NCBI RefSeq assembly: GCF_014196535.1
Contig: NZ_JACIDU010000020.1
Span: 27,154 to 91,153 of the forward strand
Direction: 5' to 3'
Origin: Allorhizobium borbori
Lineage (GTDB): Bacteria > Pseudomonadota > Alphaproteobacteria > Rhizobiales > Rhizobiaceae
Length of the DNA stretch: 64,000 bases
Below the pieces are notes generated by a model. The model saw nothing but the letters and a program-made list of their open reading frames with translations, was not told where the DNA came from and did no database searches. Position numbers and translations under genes: made by a program. Positions 8,104 to 17,257 of this stretch are shown here, piece by piece (position 1 is the stretch's first letter; each line of letters starts with the position of its first letter).

Positions 8104-9102
8104 TCAAACCCCTCCCTGTCCTGCGACGGCCTGGCTGTCCGGCCTCGCATTGCCGGTGGCTATGATCAGGTTTCGGCCGCCTGCCTTTGCCTGATAGAGC
8201 ATTCCGTCTGCGTCCTTGTAGAGATCGCTGCTGGTCATGGGCGCTTGCCATTCCACTACGCCAGCGGAAAATGTGAAACCGAGCCGTTGAGGCAGAAGCT
8301 GACTGGCCCGGTGCAGATGGTGTTTGAAACGTTGGAGCGCGGTCACGGCAGCGGTCCCGCCCGTGTTCGGCATGATCAGCAGGAACTCCTCGCCCCCAAT
8401 TCTGCCGACCCGGTCGCTGTTGCGAAAAATATGCGTGCAGTAACGCCCGAAATGGCGCAACACGTCATCGCCTGCGTGATGGCCATAGCTGTCGTTGATC
8501 CTCTTGAAATAGTCGATGTCGATGAGAGCAATCGACAGAGGTACGCCTTCGCTGGCCAACTGCACGCAGTCGTCAAGGTAGCGCATGATGGCGCGGCGGT
8601 TCGCCAGCCCTGTCAGGGGATCCGTTTCCGCAGCGTGCAGCGCCGCGTCGCGCGCATGCTCCAGCCCGATTTCCCGTTGCTTGAGCGATGTGAAATCCTG
8701 AAGGACGAGCATAATCCAGCCGTCATTATAGGTCGTTTCCACGGCCCACATCCAGCGACCGTCGGCTAGATCCACCTCGAACTTGCGGTTGGGCATCGAG
8801 CGGCGCTTTTCATTCGCCGTGGCCAGCCACGTATCGATATCATCGGTCAGGATAAGCGCTCCGCGCATTGTGGAATGGCAGTGGCGGATCACGCTTTCAA
8901 ACGTCTGCGGTCCATCCTGAACATCGAAAGCATCGCGAAAGGCGGGGCCATAAAACACGAGCCTGTCCTCAGGATCGAAGATCGCGATAGCCATGCCATT
9001 GGCAGCAAGTCCATCCAGTAATGCCGGAAGTGCGGCAGGCCCGAAGCGGTCGGCCAGTCTTTGCGCGTTCGTGGGCAGTCGGGTGGGCGCGTCCTTGCTC
9101 AT
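8104..9102 (-). CDS. PAS-GGDEF diguanylate cyclase
   Basis: This is a 332-residue cytoplasmic protein with an N-terminal PAS-like sensor (about residues 25-150; LDGLAANGMAIAIFD) and a C-terminal GGDEF domain (about 165-325). The active site reads GRIGGEEF, and an RNSD sequence five residues upstream fits the RxxD product-inhibition site, so it should be an active, feedback-controlled diguanylate cyclase. The ATG at 9102 follows GCGAGGG. A longer frame to 9192 adds low-complexity basic residues and no site. It is first in a two-gene operon with the GAF-PAS-GGDEF-EAL protein. Confidence 0.88.
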   Translation of the reverse strand: MSKDAPTRLPTNAQRLADRFGPAALPALLDGLAANGMAIAIFDPEDRLVFYGPAFRDAFDVQDGPQTFESVIRHCHSTMRGALILTDDIDTWLATANEKRRSMPNRKFEVDLADGRWMWAVETTYNDGWIMLVLQDFTSLKQREIGLEHARDAALHAAETDPLTGLANRRAIMRYLDDCVQLASEGVPLSIALIDIDYFKRINDSYGHHAGDDVLRHFGRYCTHIFRNSDRVGRIGGEEFLLIMPNTGGTAAVTALQRFKHHLHRASQLLPQRLGFTFSAGVVEWQAPMTSSDLYKDADGMLYQAKAGGRNLIIATGNARPDSQAVAGQGGV

Positions 9103-9508
9103 GCACCCTCGCCGTACCGACGGGGCGCGCTTGTGAGTGCGTCGGCACGCAAAGCGATAAAATCGGTTCCAGGAGAAATAATGATAGAGCAATTCATGGC
9201 AGAGGAAGAGCCTTGCATGTAGTAAGTATTAGCAATCATCAATATTAAGGCGCAAAATCATGTGCGTCTGCCATCGAATCGGCGTTGTCCAGCAGCATGT
9301 CGAAGTCTAGGCGATCGATCGCACGATAAGCTAGAAGCCGCATTCTCAATAAAACGTATAAATCTGGGAGAAAAACTGCTAATATATTGAGTGTCATCGC
9401 GGTGGAACACGCCTGCAATGATGTCGCAATCACATACCCTTCCCCGCCGGCATATTCTGGTTTAGAACGACTTTAAACTGCACGCCGTCATGCCCCGGGG
9501 GAAAAGAA
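9103..9508. other. Intergenic region with a doubtful 62-codon frame
   Basis: This gap separates the divergent diguanylate cyclase and metal ATPase genes, so it should hold both promoters. A minus-strand frame (9433-9245) could encode 62 residues ending in RLDFDMLLDNADSMADAHDFAP, but it has no convincing ribosome-binding site and I recognise no family. No terminator or clear operator was found. Confidence 0.5.
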
Positions 9509-11356
9509 ATGAGCGGGCGAAGCGTTCACACACTTTTCTTCTTTCTCGCAATTGCAGGCCTCATCGCCGGGCTTGTCGCACCCGTGTTCGGCTGGCATGA
9601 GGCGGCACCGTGGGTGTGGAGCCTCGCCGCCATTCCTGTCATCGTCGTTCTCGCGGTTTCCATGATTCGCGATATTCTCATCGGTCGTCTTGGGGTCGAT
9701 GCCATTGCGCTGGTTTCCATGACGGCGGCAGTGGCGATGGGGGAGCCTCTGGCCGGAACAGTCGTCGCCATCATGTATACGGGCGGCAATATTCTGGAGG
9801 ATTTCGCTCGCGGTCGGGCCGAGCACGATCTGAAGGCGCTGCGGGACCGCAGTCCGCGCATTGCCCATCGTCGGGACGACGGGCGGCTGACGGATATCCC
9901 GGTCGAAGTCGTATGTCCCGGCGACGAACTTTTTGTGCTTGGTGGCGAGCTTCTGCCGGTCGATGGACGGCTTCTGGACGAGCGAGCGTCCATTGACGAG
10001 TCCGCCGTCACCGGGGAGCCCCTGCCGGTCACCCGCTTGCGTGACGAAAAACTGCGGAGCGGCACGGTGAACGCCGGTGAGGCCTTCCGGTTTCAGGCAT
10101 CCGCCAGCGCCGGGGAAAGCACTTACGCCGGTATCGTGCGGATGGTGGAAGCGGCTCAGACCGCCAAGGCGCCCTTCATGCGTCTTGCCGATCGTTTCGC
10201 GCTCATTTTGCTGCCGATCACGCTCATGGTTGCCGGCCTTGCATGGTGGCTATCGGGCGACAGTACGCGCGCGCTCGCCGTGCTTGTGGTTGCAACGCCC
10301 TGTCCGCTCATTCTCGCGGCACCCGTTGCCTTCATTGGCGGCGTATCGCGCGCCGCGCGCTCCGGTATTCTCATGAAGGGAAGCGCCGCACTCGAAGCCC
10401 TGTCCGGCGTCGAGACCGCGATCTTTGACAAGACCGGCACGCTGACGGAAGGTGGCGCGCGCATGTCCCTCATCGCCACAGCGCCAGGGGTGGAGGAAGA
10501 CGAGATGCTGCGTCTGCTCGCCTCGCTGGAACAGGCCTCGCATCACGTTCTCGCGGCGACGATCACCGATACCGCCCGATCGCGGGGGCTCTCCCTGGCG
10601 CACCCACAGGCAGTGCACGAATTTCGCGGCTCCGGCCTCGAGGGCACGGTCGATGGGCGTTTCGTGCGGGCCGGCTCCCGTTCGCTGGTGCTCGGAAGCG
10701 ATCCTCTCCCGGATTGGGCGACGGATGCCGCTGATATGGCGGCGAATAGTTCGGCGCTTTCCGTCTATCTCGCTGTCGATGGCGAACTGGTCGGTGTCGT
10801 TCTGCTGGCGGACGCCGTGCGGGAGGAAACGCCCCGTGCGCTCGCCGCGCTACGTGACCTCGGCATCTCGCGGATAGTGATGGTGACAGGCGACGATTCC
10901 GTAACCGCCGCACAGGTCGCGGCGGCGCTGGGCCTCGATGGTGTCCTGTCTGATTGCGATCCCGGTCAGAAGGTCGCTGCGGTCGCGGAGGAAGAAGCAC
11001 ATCGTCCAGCGATGATGATCGGCGACGGCATCAACGATGCGCCGGCGCTTGCCGCCGCCCGGGTTGGCATTGCCATGGGCGCACGCGGGGCTACCGCCTC
11101 CTCCGAAGCTGCCGATATCGTCATTCTCGTGGACAATGTCGAGCGTGTCGCCGAAGCCTACGCCATCGCGTGCCACACCCGCGCCGTCGCCATGCAAAGT
11201 ATCGTTGTGGGCTTGGTGCTTTCTGGTCTTGCCATGGTGGTCGCGGCCTTTGGCCACATTCCACCCGTGGCCGGCGCTTTGCTGCAAGAAGGCATCGATG
11301 TCGCCGTCATCGTCAATGCGCTGCGCGCATTGGGCGGCCCAAGGCTCAATTCCTGA
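9509..11356 (+). CDS. P1B-type heavy-metal-translocating ATPase with TPC motif
   Basis: This is a 615-residue membrane ATPase that would export or traffic a transition metal. The phosphorylation motif DKTGTLT is at about residue 307, TGE at 168-170, and the hinge GDGINDAP is near the C terminus. The membrane metal-site motif is TPCP (263-266), not the CPC of copper or zinc/cadmium exporters. TPC occurs in rarer P1B subgroups of uncertain metal. The usual HP dipeptide of the nucleotide-binding domain reads HV (SHHVLAAT). There is no N-terminal metal-binding domain, and the first membrane region is short, so the protein is smaller than typical CadA/CopA (over 700). The start follows GGGGGAAAAGAA. 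The next gene is convergent and overlaps by 11 bases. Confidence 0.87.
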   Translation: MSGRSVHTLFFFLAIAGLIAGLVAPVFGWHEAAPWVWSLAAIPVIVVLAVSMIRDILIGRLGVDAIALVSMTAAVAMGEPLAGTVVAIMYTGGNILEDFARGRAEHDLKALRDRSPRIAHRRDDGRLTDIPVEVVCPGDELFVLGGELLPVDGRLLDERASIDESAVTGEPLPVTRLRDEKLRSGTVNAGEAFRFQASASAGESTYAGIVRMVEAAQTAKAPFMRLADRFALILLPITLMVAGLAWWLSGDSTRALAVLVVATPCPLILAAPVAFIGGVSRAARSGILMKGSAALEALSGVETAIFDKTGTLTEGGARMSLIATAPGVEEDEMLRLLASLEQASHHVLAATITDTARSRGLSLAHPQAVHEFRGSGLEGTVDGRFVRAGSRSLVLGSDPLPDWATDAADMAANSSALSVYLAVDGELVGVVLLADAVREETPRALAALRDLGISRIVMVTGDDSVTAAQVAAALGLDGVLSDCDPGQKVAAVAEEEAHRPAMMIGDGINDAPALAAARVGIAMGARGATASSEAADIVILVDNVERVAEAYAIACHTRAVAMQSIVVGLVLSGLAMVVAAFGHIPPVAGALLQEGIDVAVIVNALRALGGPRLNS

Positions 11357-12353
11357 GGGTCCCTTCACGCAATGCGCTGGGCGGCGTGCCATGGATACGG
11401 TTCCAGGCGCGGCGAAACTGGCGGGCTGAGGCAAACCCGGCGCGCGCCGCCACGCTTTCCATGTCCATGCGGGAAGACGTGATCATTTCCCGCGCAAGCG
11501 CAATGCGCATCCGGTTCAGATAGTCCGTGACACTCATGCCGGTATGCTCATTGAACAGGCGCGAGAGATTGCGCGGGCTGGTGCAGGCCACATCTGCCAA
11601 CGTCTCCACCGACCAATCGCGGGTCGGGTCGGCAGTCACCGCGTCCTGCGCCCGGTGAATGGCGGGATGAATGTGGTTGCGACCTTCCAGCCACGGGGAA
11701 AGCTGTGGGTCCGCCCCGCCGCGCCGAAGATAGACAACGAGATAGCGCGCGACGGCCAGCGCCGTCCTGTGGCCTGCATCCCGCGCAATGATCGCCAGCA
11801 TGAGATCGATACCGGCGGTAATCCCCGCGCTGGTCAGGCGCTCGCCATCCTCCACGAAGAGCCGGTTTTCACGCACCCGGGCGGTGGGCGCAAGGCGCGT
11901 CAGTTCTGCGATCGTGCCGTGATGCGTCGTGCATTCATGCCCCTCCAGCAGTCCGGCTCGCGCTGCCAGCAATGCACCGGAGCAGATCGTCGCAAGCCGT
12001 ATTCCGGGTCGGATCGAGCGTCGCAGCCAGGCGACGATCTCAGCCTCCTGTTTTGCGTGCGCAACTCGGTCCACCACCTTGTCGCCCAGTGGATCATCCG
12101 CCGCCCCGGAAACAATAACCAGCGCATCGTCCGGCAGGGTTTCGGGCAGGGGAGCAATACCTGTCACGTCGAGCCCGATGGAACTGATCGTCGTGTCTGC
12201 AGGGCCGACAAAGGCGACGGTAAAGCGTACCGCCGCCTGCTCCATGTTCGCCTTGCGCAGCGCCTCCATCGGTCCGGCCACATCGAGAAGCAGAGCGCGC
12301 GGCGGCACCACCATGAAGACCGGGATAATACGGGTTGTGCCGGCTGGCTCCAT
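11346..12353 (-). CDS. GlxA-family (DJ-1/PfpI plus AraC) transcriptional regulator
   Basis: This is a 335-residue regulator. The N-terminal half (about 10-180) is a DJ-1/PfpI glutamine-amidotransferase-like sensor domain (DVAGPMEALRKA; ICSGALLAARAGLLEG). The C-terminal 100 residues form two AraC helix-turn-helix units (TLADVACTSPRNLSRLF; MESVAARAGFASARQFRRAW). Such proteins are usually activators of catabolic genes for amines or betaines. Its start codon overlaps the stop of the isochorismatase-family gene by one base (TGATG), so the enzyme and regulator are co-translated and probably serve one pathway, whose substrate I cannot name. Confidence 0.88.
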   Translation of the reverse strand: MEPAGTTRIIPVFMVVPPRALLLDVAGPMEALRKANMEQAAVRFTVAFVGPADTTISSIGLDVTGIAPLPETLPDDALVIVSGAADDPLGDKVVDRVAHAKQEAEIVAWLRRSIRPGIRLATICSGALLAARAGLLEGHECTTHHGTIAELTRLAPTARVRENRLFVEDGERLTSAGITAGIDLMLAIIARDAGHRTALAVARYLVVYLRRGGADPQLSPWLEGRNHIHPAIHRAQDAVTADPTRDWSVETLADVACTSPRNLSRLFNEHTGMSVTDYLNRMRIALAREMITSSRMDMESVAARAGFASARQFRRAWNRIHGTPPSALREGTLRN

Positions 12354-12919
12354 CAGGCGGACGCTCTCTGTTCGCCGGTTCCGGCCAATGCCTCCTCAAC
12401 CGTAACAACACGTGCAAAGCGTCCGTCCAGAACGAGCTCTGTCCGCTCGCGAATTTCGGCAGGTGTCCACAAGCGCCCCGCGGCATCCACCATCGCAAAA
12501 GTGTGCGTCGCTTCGCCGACGTAATCAACGGCATAACCGAGGTCCGATGCATGGCGGGTTGTCGTTTCGCAGCACTGCTCCGTGCGAATGCCCGAGATGA
12601 TGAGGCGGCGAATGCCGTTCTCAATCAGCCAGACATCGAGTCCCGTGCCGACAAGAGCGCTGTGGCGGCCCTTGCTGAACACCGCATCGGCTTCAAGCCG
12701 GAGCCCTTCGAGGGGCACAACATAGCCGGAGGCCTCTGAAAAGGGCCCGGTTTTCTCGACGTGGAAGATCTGCACAATCGGGATGCCGGCTTTCTTTGCA
12801 CCGTCGATCAGCGCTTGCTGTCGTTCGAGATAGGCGGGCAGGGCCTCGGCGGAAAAATAAGGCCGATGGCGAAAGGATTCCTGAACGTCAATGACGATGA
12901 GGGCGGTATCAGTGGACAT
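12353..12919 (-). CDS. Isochorismatase-family cysteine hydrolase
   Basis: This is a 188-residue hydrolase of the isochorismatase/nicotinamidase superfamily. The expected triad is visible: Asp in IVIDVQESF, Lys in VFSKGRHSAL, and Cys in RTEQCCETTTRHA. Members hydrolyse amides such as nicotinamide, N-carbamoyl compounds or biuret; the sequence does not fix the substrate. I start at 12919, where GGAGC precedes the ATG by eight bases. The longer frame to 13099 adds a segment without family features. It is the first gene of a two-gene operon with the GlxA-type regulator. Confidence 0.85.
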   Translation of the reverse strand: MSTDTALIVIDVQESFRHRPYFSAEALPAYLERQQALIDGAKKAGIPIVQIFHVEKTGPFSEASGYVVPLEGLRLEADAVFSKGRHSALVGTGLDVWLIENGIRRLIISGIRTEQCCETTTRHASDLGYAVDYVGEATHTFAMVDAAGRLWTPAEIRERTELVLDGRFARVVTVEEALAGTGEQRASA

Positions 12920-13261
12920 TTTTGTCGCTCCATGTGGTGAACACGAAGACACTCTAAAGGCTTGATAGCAAGGGAAAATGCCGGATGCGGACAGATGACG
13001 GACAAATCGCGCCAAACTGAGTGGGACATTCCCTGTTTGTTGGCCACTCGCCCTGACGTTGCGATTGTTGGGGTGCGGATATGAAGGCCCTTTAACCATT
13101 TTTCTTCAGGAAAGCACCATTTTGGAGCCGAACCGCTGATATATGCAAGAAATAACCCGTCGAATCTATGGCTACCATGTGGGTTGCCTTAGAGGAACGG
13201 AAAGAGAAGTGAAGTATAATGGATGGGAGGCGAGAACAACCGTTCTCGTGGAGGTTGAATT
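12920..13261. other. Divergent intergenic region
   Basis: This gap lies between the isochorismatase-family gene (minus) and a diguanylate cyclase gene (plus). It should hold both promoters. I see no gene, strong hairpin or recognisable operator in it. Confidence 0.5.
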
Positions 13262-15166
13262 TTGTTTGAAGCGCATATCTTTCGGTCTTCGGGGCGATAC
13301 AATATTGGCATGGTCCTCCTTGTCTTTCTGGGCCTGCTCGCCATTGTGGCTTATGATGAATATGTGAGTTGGACCGGCAAGATCGCTCAGGTCGAGCAGA
13401 ATCTGACCCAGTCCTCAAGCGCCATCATACAGCACGTCGACGATACCGTGCAGATGACGGAATCGCTGCTGGATGCCCTCCTTGGTACGATAACGGCCAG
13501 GGACATTGACGGGCACAGCAACCTGCGCCTTCTTGCGGAAATGAAGCGGCTCGCCCGCCTTTCAGGTCGTATCGACTTTTTCTCCTTTGTCGATCAAAAC
13601 GGACGGGTCGCTGTTTCCTCCCGTGAGGCTTATGATCCCGCTGTCGATCTGTCAGACCGCGAATACTTCCGTTTCCACCGGGATAATCCCGGCCCGAAGG
13701 CACTGATTGGCAAGCCTGTCTGGTCGCGGCTGGGCGGAGGGTGGATTTTGACCATCAGCCGCCGCTACGACCATCCGGAGGGCTCGTTTGGCGGCGTCCT
13801 CATAGCGGCCTTGCCGCTTACCTATCTTACCGATTTCTTTGGAAAATTCGACATTGGCGCCAAGGGTACATTCCTGCTGACGCGTGGCGATGGCATCGTG
13901 CTGGCGCGTGCGCCGGAGCGGGAAGACATGTATGCGATGGATATTTCCAGCCATGAACTCTTCACGCGTCGTCTCGTTGGCGCATCTTCCGGCGTCTATG
14001 AGTACCAGTCGCCGGTGGACGGCGAGAAGCGTTTTGGCGCCTTTGCCCGCAGCCCACGTACCGGCATCGTTATTCTCACAGCCGCGTCGCGGCCTGAGAC
14101 GCTTGCCGCTTGGTCTGCCTTGGCCCGTATCCGCTGGACGTCGTTTGGCCTGATCCTGGCGCTTGCAGGCGTCGCGGCCTGGCGCTGGGCGCATCAGACC
14201 CGCCTGCGCCGGGCCGGGGAAATGGCATTGGCCGCGCGTGAGGCCGAGTTCAGGCTTCTTGCGGAATCGTCCTCTCAGATGATCCAGCGACTGGATGCGA
14301 ATGGCGTGCAGGTTTATGTGTCGCCGGCCGCAACGGACGTGCTTGGAATCGCGCCCGAGGCGCTGCTTGGTCACAGCATCGTCGAGGGACTGGATCGAGA
14401 GAGCGCGCTTAACGTGGGTGCCGTGTTGCACAAACTGCGGTTCGGTACGCGGGGTGAAACGGTTGTTCTCAAACGCGACTTGCCCGATGGCCGGGAGGTT
14501 TGGCTGGAGGTTGCCTTCAGCCGCATGCCGACCACCGCCGATGGCCTTGGTGGGTTCGTCGCCATCACGCGCGACATCACCCGCCAGAAGCGGGAACAGG
14601 AACAACTCGACGCTCTGGCCAATACCGATGCCCTGACTGGACTGGCCAACCGCCGCGCCTTCGATAACCGCTTGCGTCTTCTGACGGAGGGAACGGGCGA
14701 TCGCGCCGCACCGCTGTCACTGCTGATGATCGATGCTGACAAGTTCAAGCTCTACAATGACACCTATGGCCACGCCGAAGGTGATGTCTGCCTAAGGGCC
14801 ATCGCCGGAGCGGTGATGCAGAGCGTTTCACGTCGGGAGGACTGTGCGGCCCGTTTTGGGGGCGAGGAGGTTGCGGTCCTTCTGCCGGGAACCGGGTTCG
14901 AGGGAGCCATGGTGGTGGCGCAATCGATCTGCACGCGTGTCGCCAGTCTTGGTCTGCAGCATAGTGCAAACCAGCCGTGGAGCGTGGTCACCGTATCGAT
15001 CGGGGTGGCAACGCTGCCCGCAGGTTCCAGAGAACCGCTTGACGCTGAAGCCCTTTTTCATCGCGCCGACAAGGCCTTGTATCGGGCCAAGGAGGACGGT
15101 CGCAATAGGGTTGCCGCTGACGAGACAGATGGTTTCAACCCGTCGCGGATCAAGGCGACGGGTTGA
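13262..15166 (+). CDS. Membrane dCache-PAS-GGDEF diguanylate cyclase
   Basis: This is a 634-residue membrane-anchored cyclase. A membrane helix at about residues 15-33 is followed by a periplasmic double-Cache sensor (about 40-280), a second helix near 288-306, a PAS domain (about 325-445) and a GGDEF domain (about 460-620). The active-site motif reads GGEEV instead of GGEEF; the last position tolerates change. An RxxD inhibitory site (RRED) is present. The start is a TTG at 13262, chosen because GGAGG lies seven bases upstream and the first membrane helix then begins at the right place. It would turn an extracytoplasmic small-molecule signal into c-di-GMP. Confidence 0.88.
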   Translation: MFEAHIFRSSGRYNIGMVLLVFLGLLAIVAYDEYVSWTGKIAQVEQNLTQSSSAIIQHVDDTVQMTESLLDALLGTITARDIDGHSNLRLLAEMKRLARLSGRIDFFSFVDQNGRVAVSSREAYDPAVDLSDREYFRFHRDNPGPKALIGKPVWSRLGGGWILTISRRYDHPEGSFGGVLIAALPLTYLTDFFGKFDIGAKGTFLLTRGDGIVLARAPEREDMYAMDISSHELFTRRLVGASSGVYEYQSPVDGEKRFGAFARSPRTGIVILTAASRPETLAAWSALARIRWTSFGLILALAGVAAWRWAHQTRLRRAGEMALAAREAEFRLLAESSSQMIQRLDANGVQVYVSPAATDVLGIAPEALLGHSIVEGLDRESALNVGAVLHKLRFGTRGETVVLKRDLPDGREVWLEVAFSRMPTTADGLGGFVAITRDITRQKREQEQLDALANTDALTGLANRRAFDNRLRLLTEGTGDRAAPLSLLMIDADKFKLYNDTYGHAEGDVCLRAIAGAVMQSVSRREDCAARFGGEEVAVLLPGTGFEGAMVVAQSICTRVASLGLQHSANQPWSVVTVSIGVATLPAGSREPLDAEALFHRADKALYRAKEDGRNRVAADETDGFNPSRIKATG

Positions 15167-15178
15167 AGCCGACCCACC

Positions 15179-15874
15179 TCAGCGATCCTGCGCCAGCATT
15201 TGGCGGGGCAGTTCGCCTGCGGCGAGGGTGGCGAGCGCCGCTGTATCCTTGATCGTGATGATATCCGCATGGCGGAAATCGATGACCTGACCCCGCTTGA
15301 ATGCGTTCAATGTCCGGCTCACCGTCTCAAGCGTCAGGCCCAGCCAGTCGGCTAGATCCGCGCGCGTCAGGTAAAGGCGAAAGGTGATGGCACGTTCGTT
15401 GCGCGGTCGCTTGGCACCGGCAAACTGTGCGGCAAGGTCGATAAGTGCCGACGCAACTTTCTCCGCCGCGGTCTTGCGGCCCAAAAGCATCGCATGCGCC
15501 TGGGCGCGTTTGAGCATAAGCCGCAGCGCCAGCAACACGTCCGCATCGGTAGCCGGACCCGCCGGCAAGGTTTCTATGATGGTTGGTGTCATCGGTTCAG
15601 CGGAGCAGACCAGTGCATTCATCAAATCCGACCCAAGCAGACGCCCGGGCCCGAGAATGTCGAGAATCTGACGGCGGCCATCCGCCAGACTTTGATGAAG
15701 TGCGATGCAGCCCTGCCGTATGCGGAAGTTTCCGGCCCGGAACGCTCCTTGAAGCGCAAGAGAACGACGCGCTTCCAGCGTTGTCGCGGGGGGCGGGGCG
15801 GGAGCGACGTGTGGCAAGGCGAATTTAAACGGCGTGGCGGATGTCTGGGCACCCGAAAGCGTTTCGTGGAACAT
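15179..15874 (-). CDS. Crp/Fnr-family transcriptional regulator
   Basis: This is a 231-residue regulator with an N-terminal cyclic-nucleotide-binding-type barrel (about 40-140) and a C-terminal winged helix (TRADLADWLGLTLETVSRTL, near residue 190). Only two cysteines are present and they are not in an Fnr pattern, so an oxygen-sensing iron-sulfur cluster is unlikely. It is closer to the FixK/other Crp-like group common in rhizobia. The ATG at 15874 has AGGTG just upstream; an in-frame GTG two codons earlier is the alternative. The target genes are unknown. It is convergent with the diguanylate cyclase gene. Confidence 0.85.
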   Translation of the reverse strand: MFHETLSGAQTSATPFKFALPHVAPAPPPATTLEARRSLALQGAFRAGNFRIRQGCIALHQSLADGRRQILDILGPGRLLGSDLMNALVCSAEPMTPTIIETLPAGPATDADVLLALRLMLKRAQAHAMLLGRKTAAEKVASALIDLAAQFAGAKRPRNERAITFRLYLTRADLADWLGLTLETVSRTLNAFKRGQVIDFRHADIITIKDTAALATLAAGELPRQMLAQDR

Positions 15875-15951
15875 GAACACACCTGCAGCGGCCTTTGCGC
15901 AAAGCGGCGCTGGCCGGTCTGGAATGGAAAGGACGTCCCGTCGGGACAGGC

Positions 15952-16347
15952 TCAGGCCATCGAGGAAAGCGCAGGTGGTGCGCGGGGCTTGGCATTTGGT
16001 GGCAGAATATACCGCGCTGGCGGCACATCCTCAGGCGGTCGGAGACGGGCGAACTCACGTCGGACAACATCGCCGCCCATATCCGAAGGGCAGGGCAGCG
16101 CAATCGTCGTGGAGATTCTGCAGGCTTCGCAGTCCGGTCCAAAAACACCGTGGTGGTTGCCTTCACCATCCTTGCCGGTCAGGCAGAAATCCGGCAGCGT
16201 GCCATCAGGAAGTGTATAAAGCGCAAGCTCGGCGGATGTAAAAGCCACCTGCCGGATAACAGGTGGCTGGTGTGCAAAACCGACGGCGAAAAGTGCCAGC
16301 GCGCAAAGAACGCGCATATATGCCCTTATTCGTCTGGAAAGCGCCAT
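15952..16347 (-). CDS. Small secreted protein, DUF2946-like
   Basis: This is a 131-residue protein with an N-terminal signal or anchor (MRVLCALALFAVGFAHQPPV) and a cysteine pair in a DCEACRI motif around residue 75. That layout resembles DUF2946 proteins, which are small exported proteins of unknown role often near metal or respiratory genes. I make the family link by eye and it is not certain. The gene lies between the Crp-like regulator (same strand, 77 bp downstream) and ahpC (divergent, 265 bp). It could be regulated with either. Confidence 0.6.
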   Translation of the reverse strand: MALSRRIRAYMRVLCALALFAVGFAHQPPVIRQVAFTSAELALYTLPDGTLPDFCLTGKDGEGNHHGVFGPDCEACRISTTIALPCPSDMGGDVVRREFARLRPPEDVPPARYILPPNAKPRAPPALSSMA

Positions 16348-16612
16348 GTCTCGTTCCCAAGTCTCACGTTACAGCGTGATACCGCGCCCGCACGAGCTTC
16401 GCAATGCGGCAAACCGACAGGCTGTCGTTGGGAAACGGGTGATCCAAGTGCATTTTATAAATCGCAATATCCATTGAAGAAATATCACTCTAATCGGAAA
16501 AAACTGTTATTGACGGGGTGCGACAAGACAGTTTCTTGTTTGCAGCGCGGCGCACGCGCACTATGGTGCCCTGCAAAATTTATTCCTTCGCCAACCGGGA
16601 CGAGTAAAGACC

Positions 16613-17176
16613 ATGTCTGTTATCAATACACCGATCAAGCCGTTCAAGGCCCAGGCTTTCAAGCAGGGCAAGTTCGTCGAAATCACCGAAGCCGACGTCC
16701 TCGGCAAGTGGGCCGTTTTCTTCTTCTACCCGGCCGACTTCACCTTCGTGTGCCCGACCGAACTCGGCGACGTCGCTGACCATTATGACGAACTCCAGAA
16801 GCTTGGCGTGGAAGTCTATTCCGTGTCCACCGACACGCATTTCACCCACAAGGCATGGCACGACACGTCTGAAACCATCGGCAAGATCCAGTATTACATG
16901 ATCGGTGATCCGACGGGCACCGTCACGCGCAACTTCGAAAATATGCGCGAAGGTGAAGGCCTTGCCGATCGCGGCACCTTCATCGTTGATCCGGACGGCA
17001 TCATTCAGGCGCTCGAAGTGACCGCTGAAGGCATCGGTCGCAACGCAGCCGACCTGCTGCGCAAGATCAAGGCTGCCCAGTACGTCCGTTCGCATCCGGG
17101 TGAAGTGTGCCCGGCCAAGTGGGAAGAGGGTGAAAAGACGCTCGCACCGTCGCTCTCGCTCGTCGGCAAGATCTGA
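16613..17176 (+). CDS. ahpC: Alkyl hydroperoxide reductase subunit C (peroxiredoxin)
   Basis: This is a 187-residue typical 2-Cys peroxiredoxin that reduces hydrogen peroxide and organic hydroperoxides in the cytoplasm. The peroxidatic cysteine is in [12 protein letters not shown] (about residue 47) and the resolving cysteine in [10 protein letters not shown] (about residue 166). The length matches the E. coli-type AhpC. AhpF, its dedicated reductase, follows 81 bp downstream in the same direction. The 265 bp upstream has TTGACG at about 16511 that could serve as a -35 element; I could not see a convincing OxyR site. Confidence 0.96.
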   Translation: MSVINTPIKPFKAQAFKQGKFVEITEADVLGKWAVFFFYPADFTFVCPTELGDVADHYDELQKLGVEVYSVSTDTHFTHKAWHDTSETIGKIQYYMIGDPTGTVTRNFENMREGEGLADRGTFIVDPDGIIQALEVTAEGIGRNAADLLRKIKAAQYVRSHPGEVCPAKWEEGEKTLAPSLSLVGKI

Positions 17177-17189
17177 CATCCACACTTGC

Positions 17190-17221
17190 GGAGCCGCCCC
17201 AGCCTGCAAAGGGGCGGTTCC
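17190..17221 (+). other. Intercistronic hairpin between ahpC and ahpF
   Basis: GGAGCCGCCCC (17190-17200) pairs with GGGGCGGTTCC (17211-17221), eleven pairs with one G-U, loop of ten bases. No T-run follows, so it is not a standard terminator. It is more likely an RNA-stability or partial attenuation element that lets ahpC be expressed above ahpF. Confidence 0.6.
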
Positions 17222-17257
17222 GTTCCATCCACCGACCTCGCATTTCCGGAGAGAGCC

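Noticed and set aside
13652..14605. Minus-strand 317-codon frame within the Cache-GGDEF gene
   Set aside because: Antisense to a clear diguanylate cyclase, with no recognisable domain.
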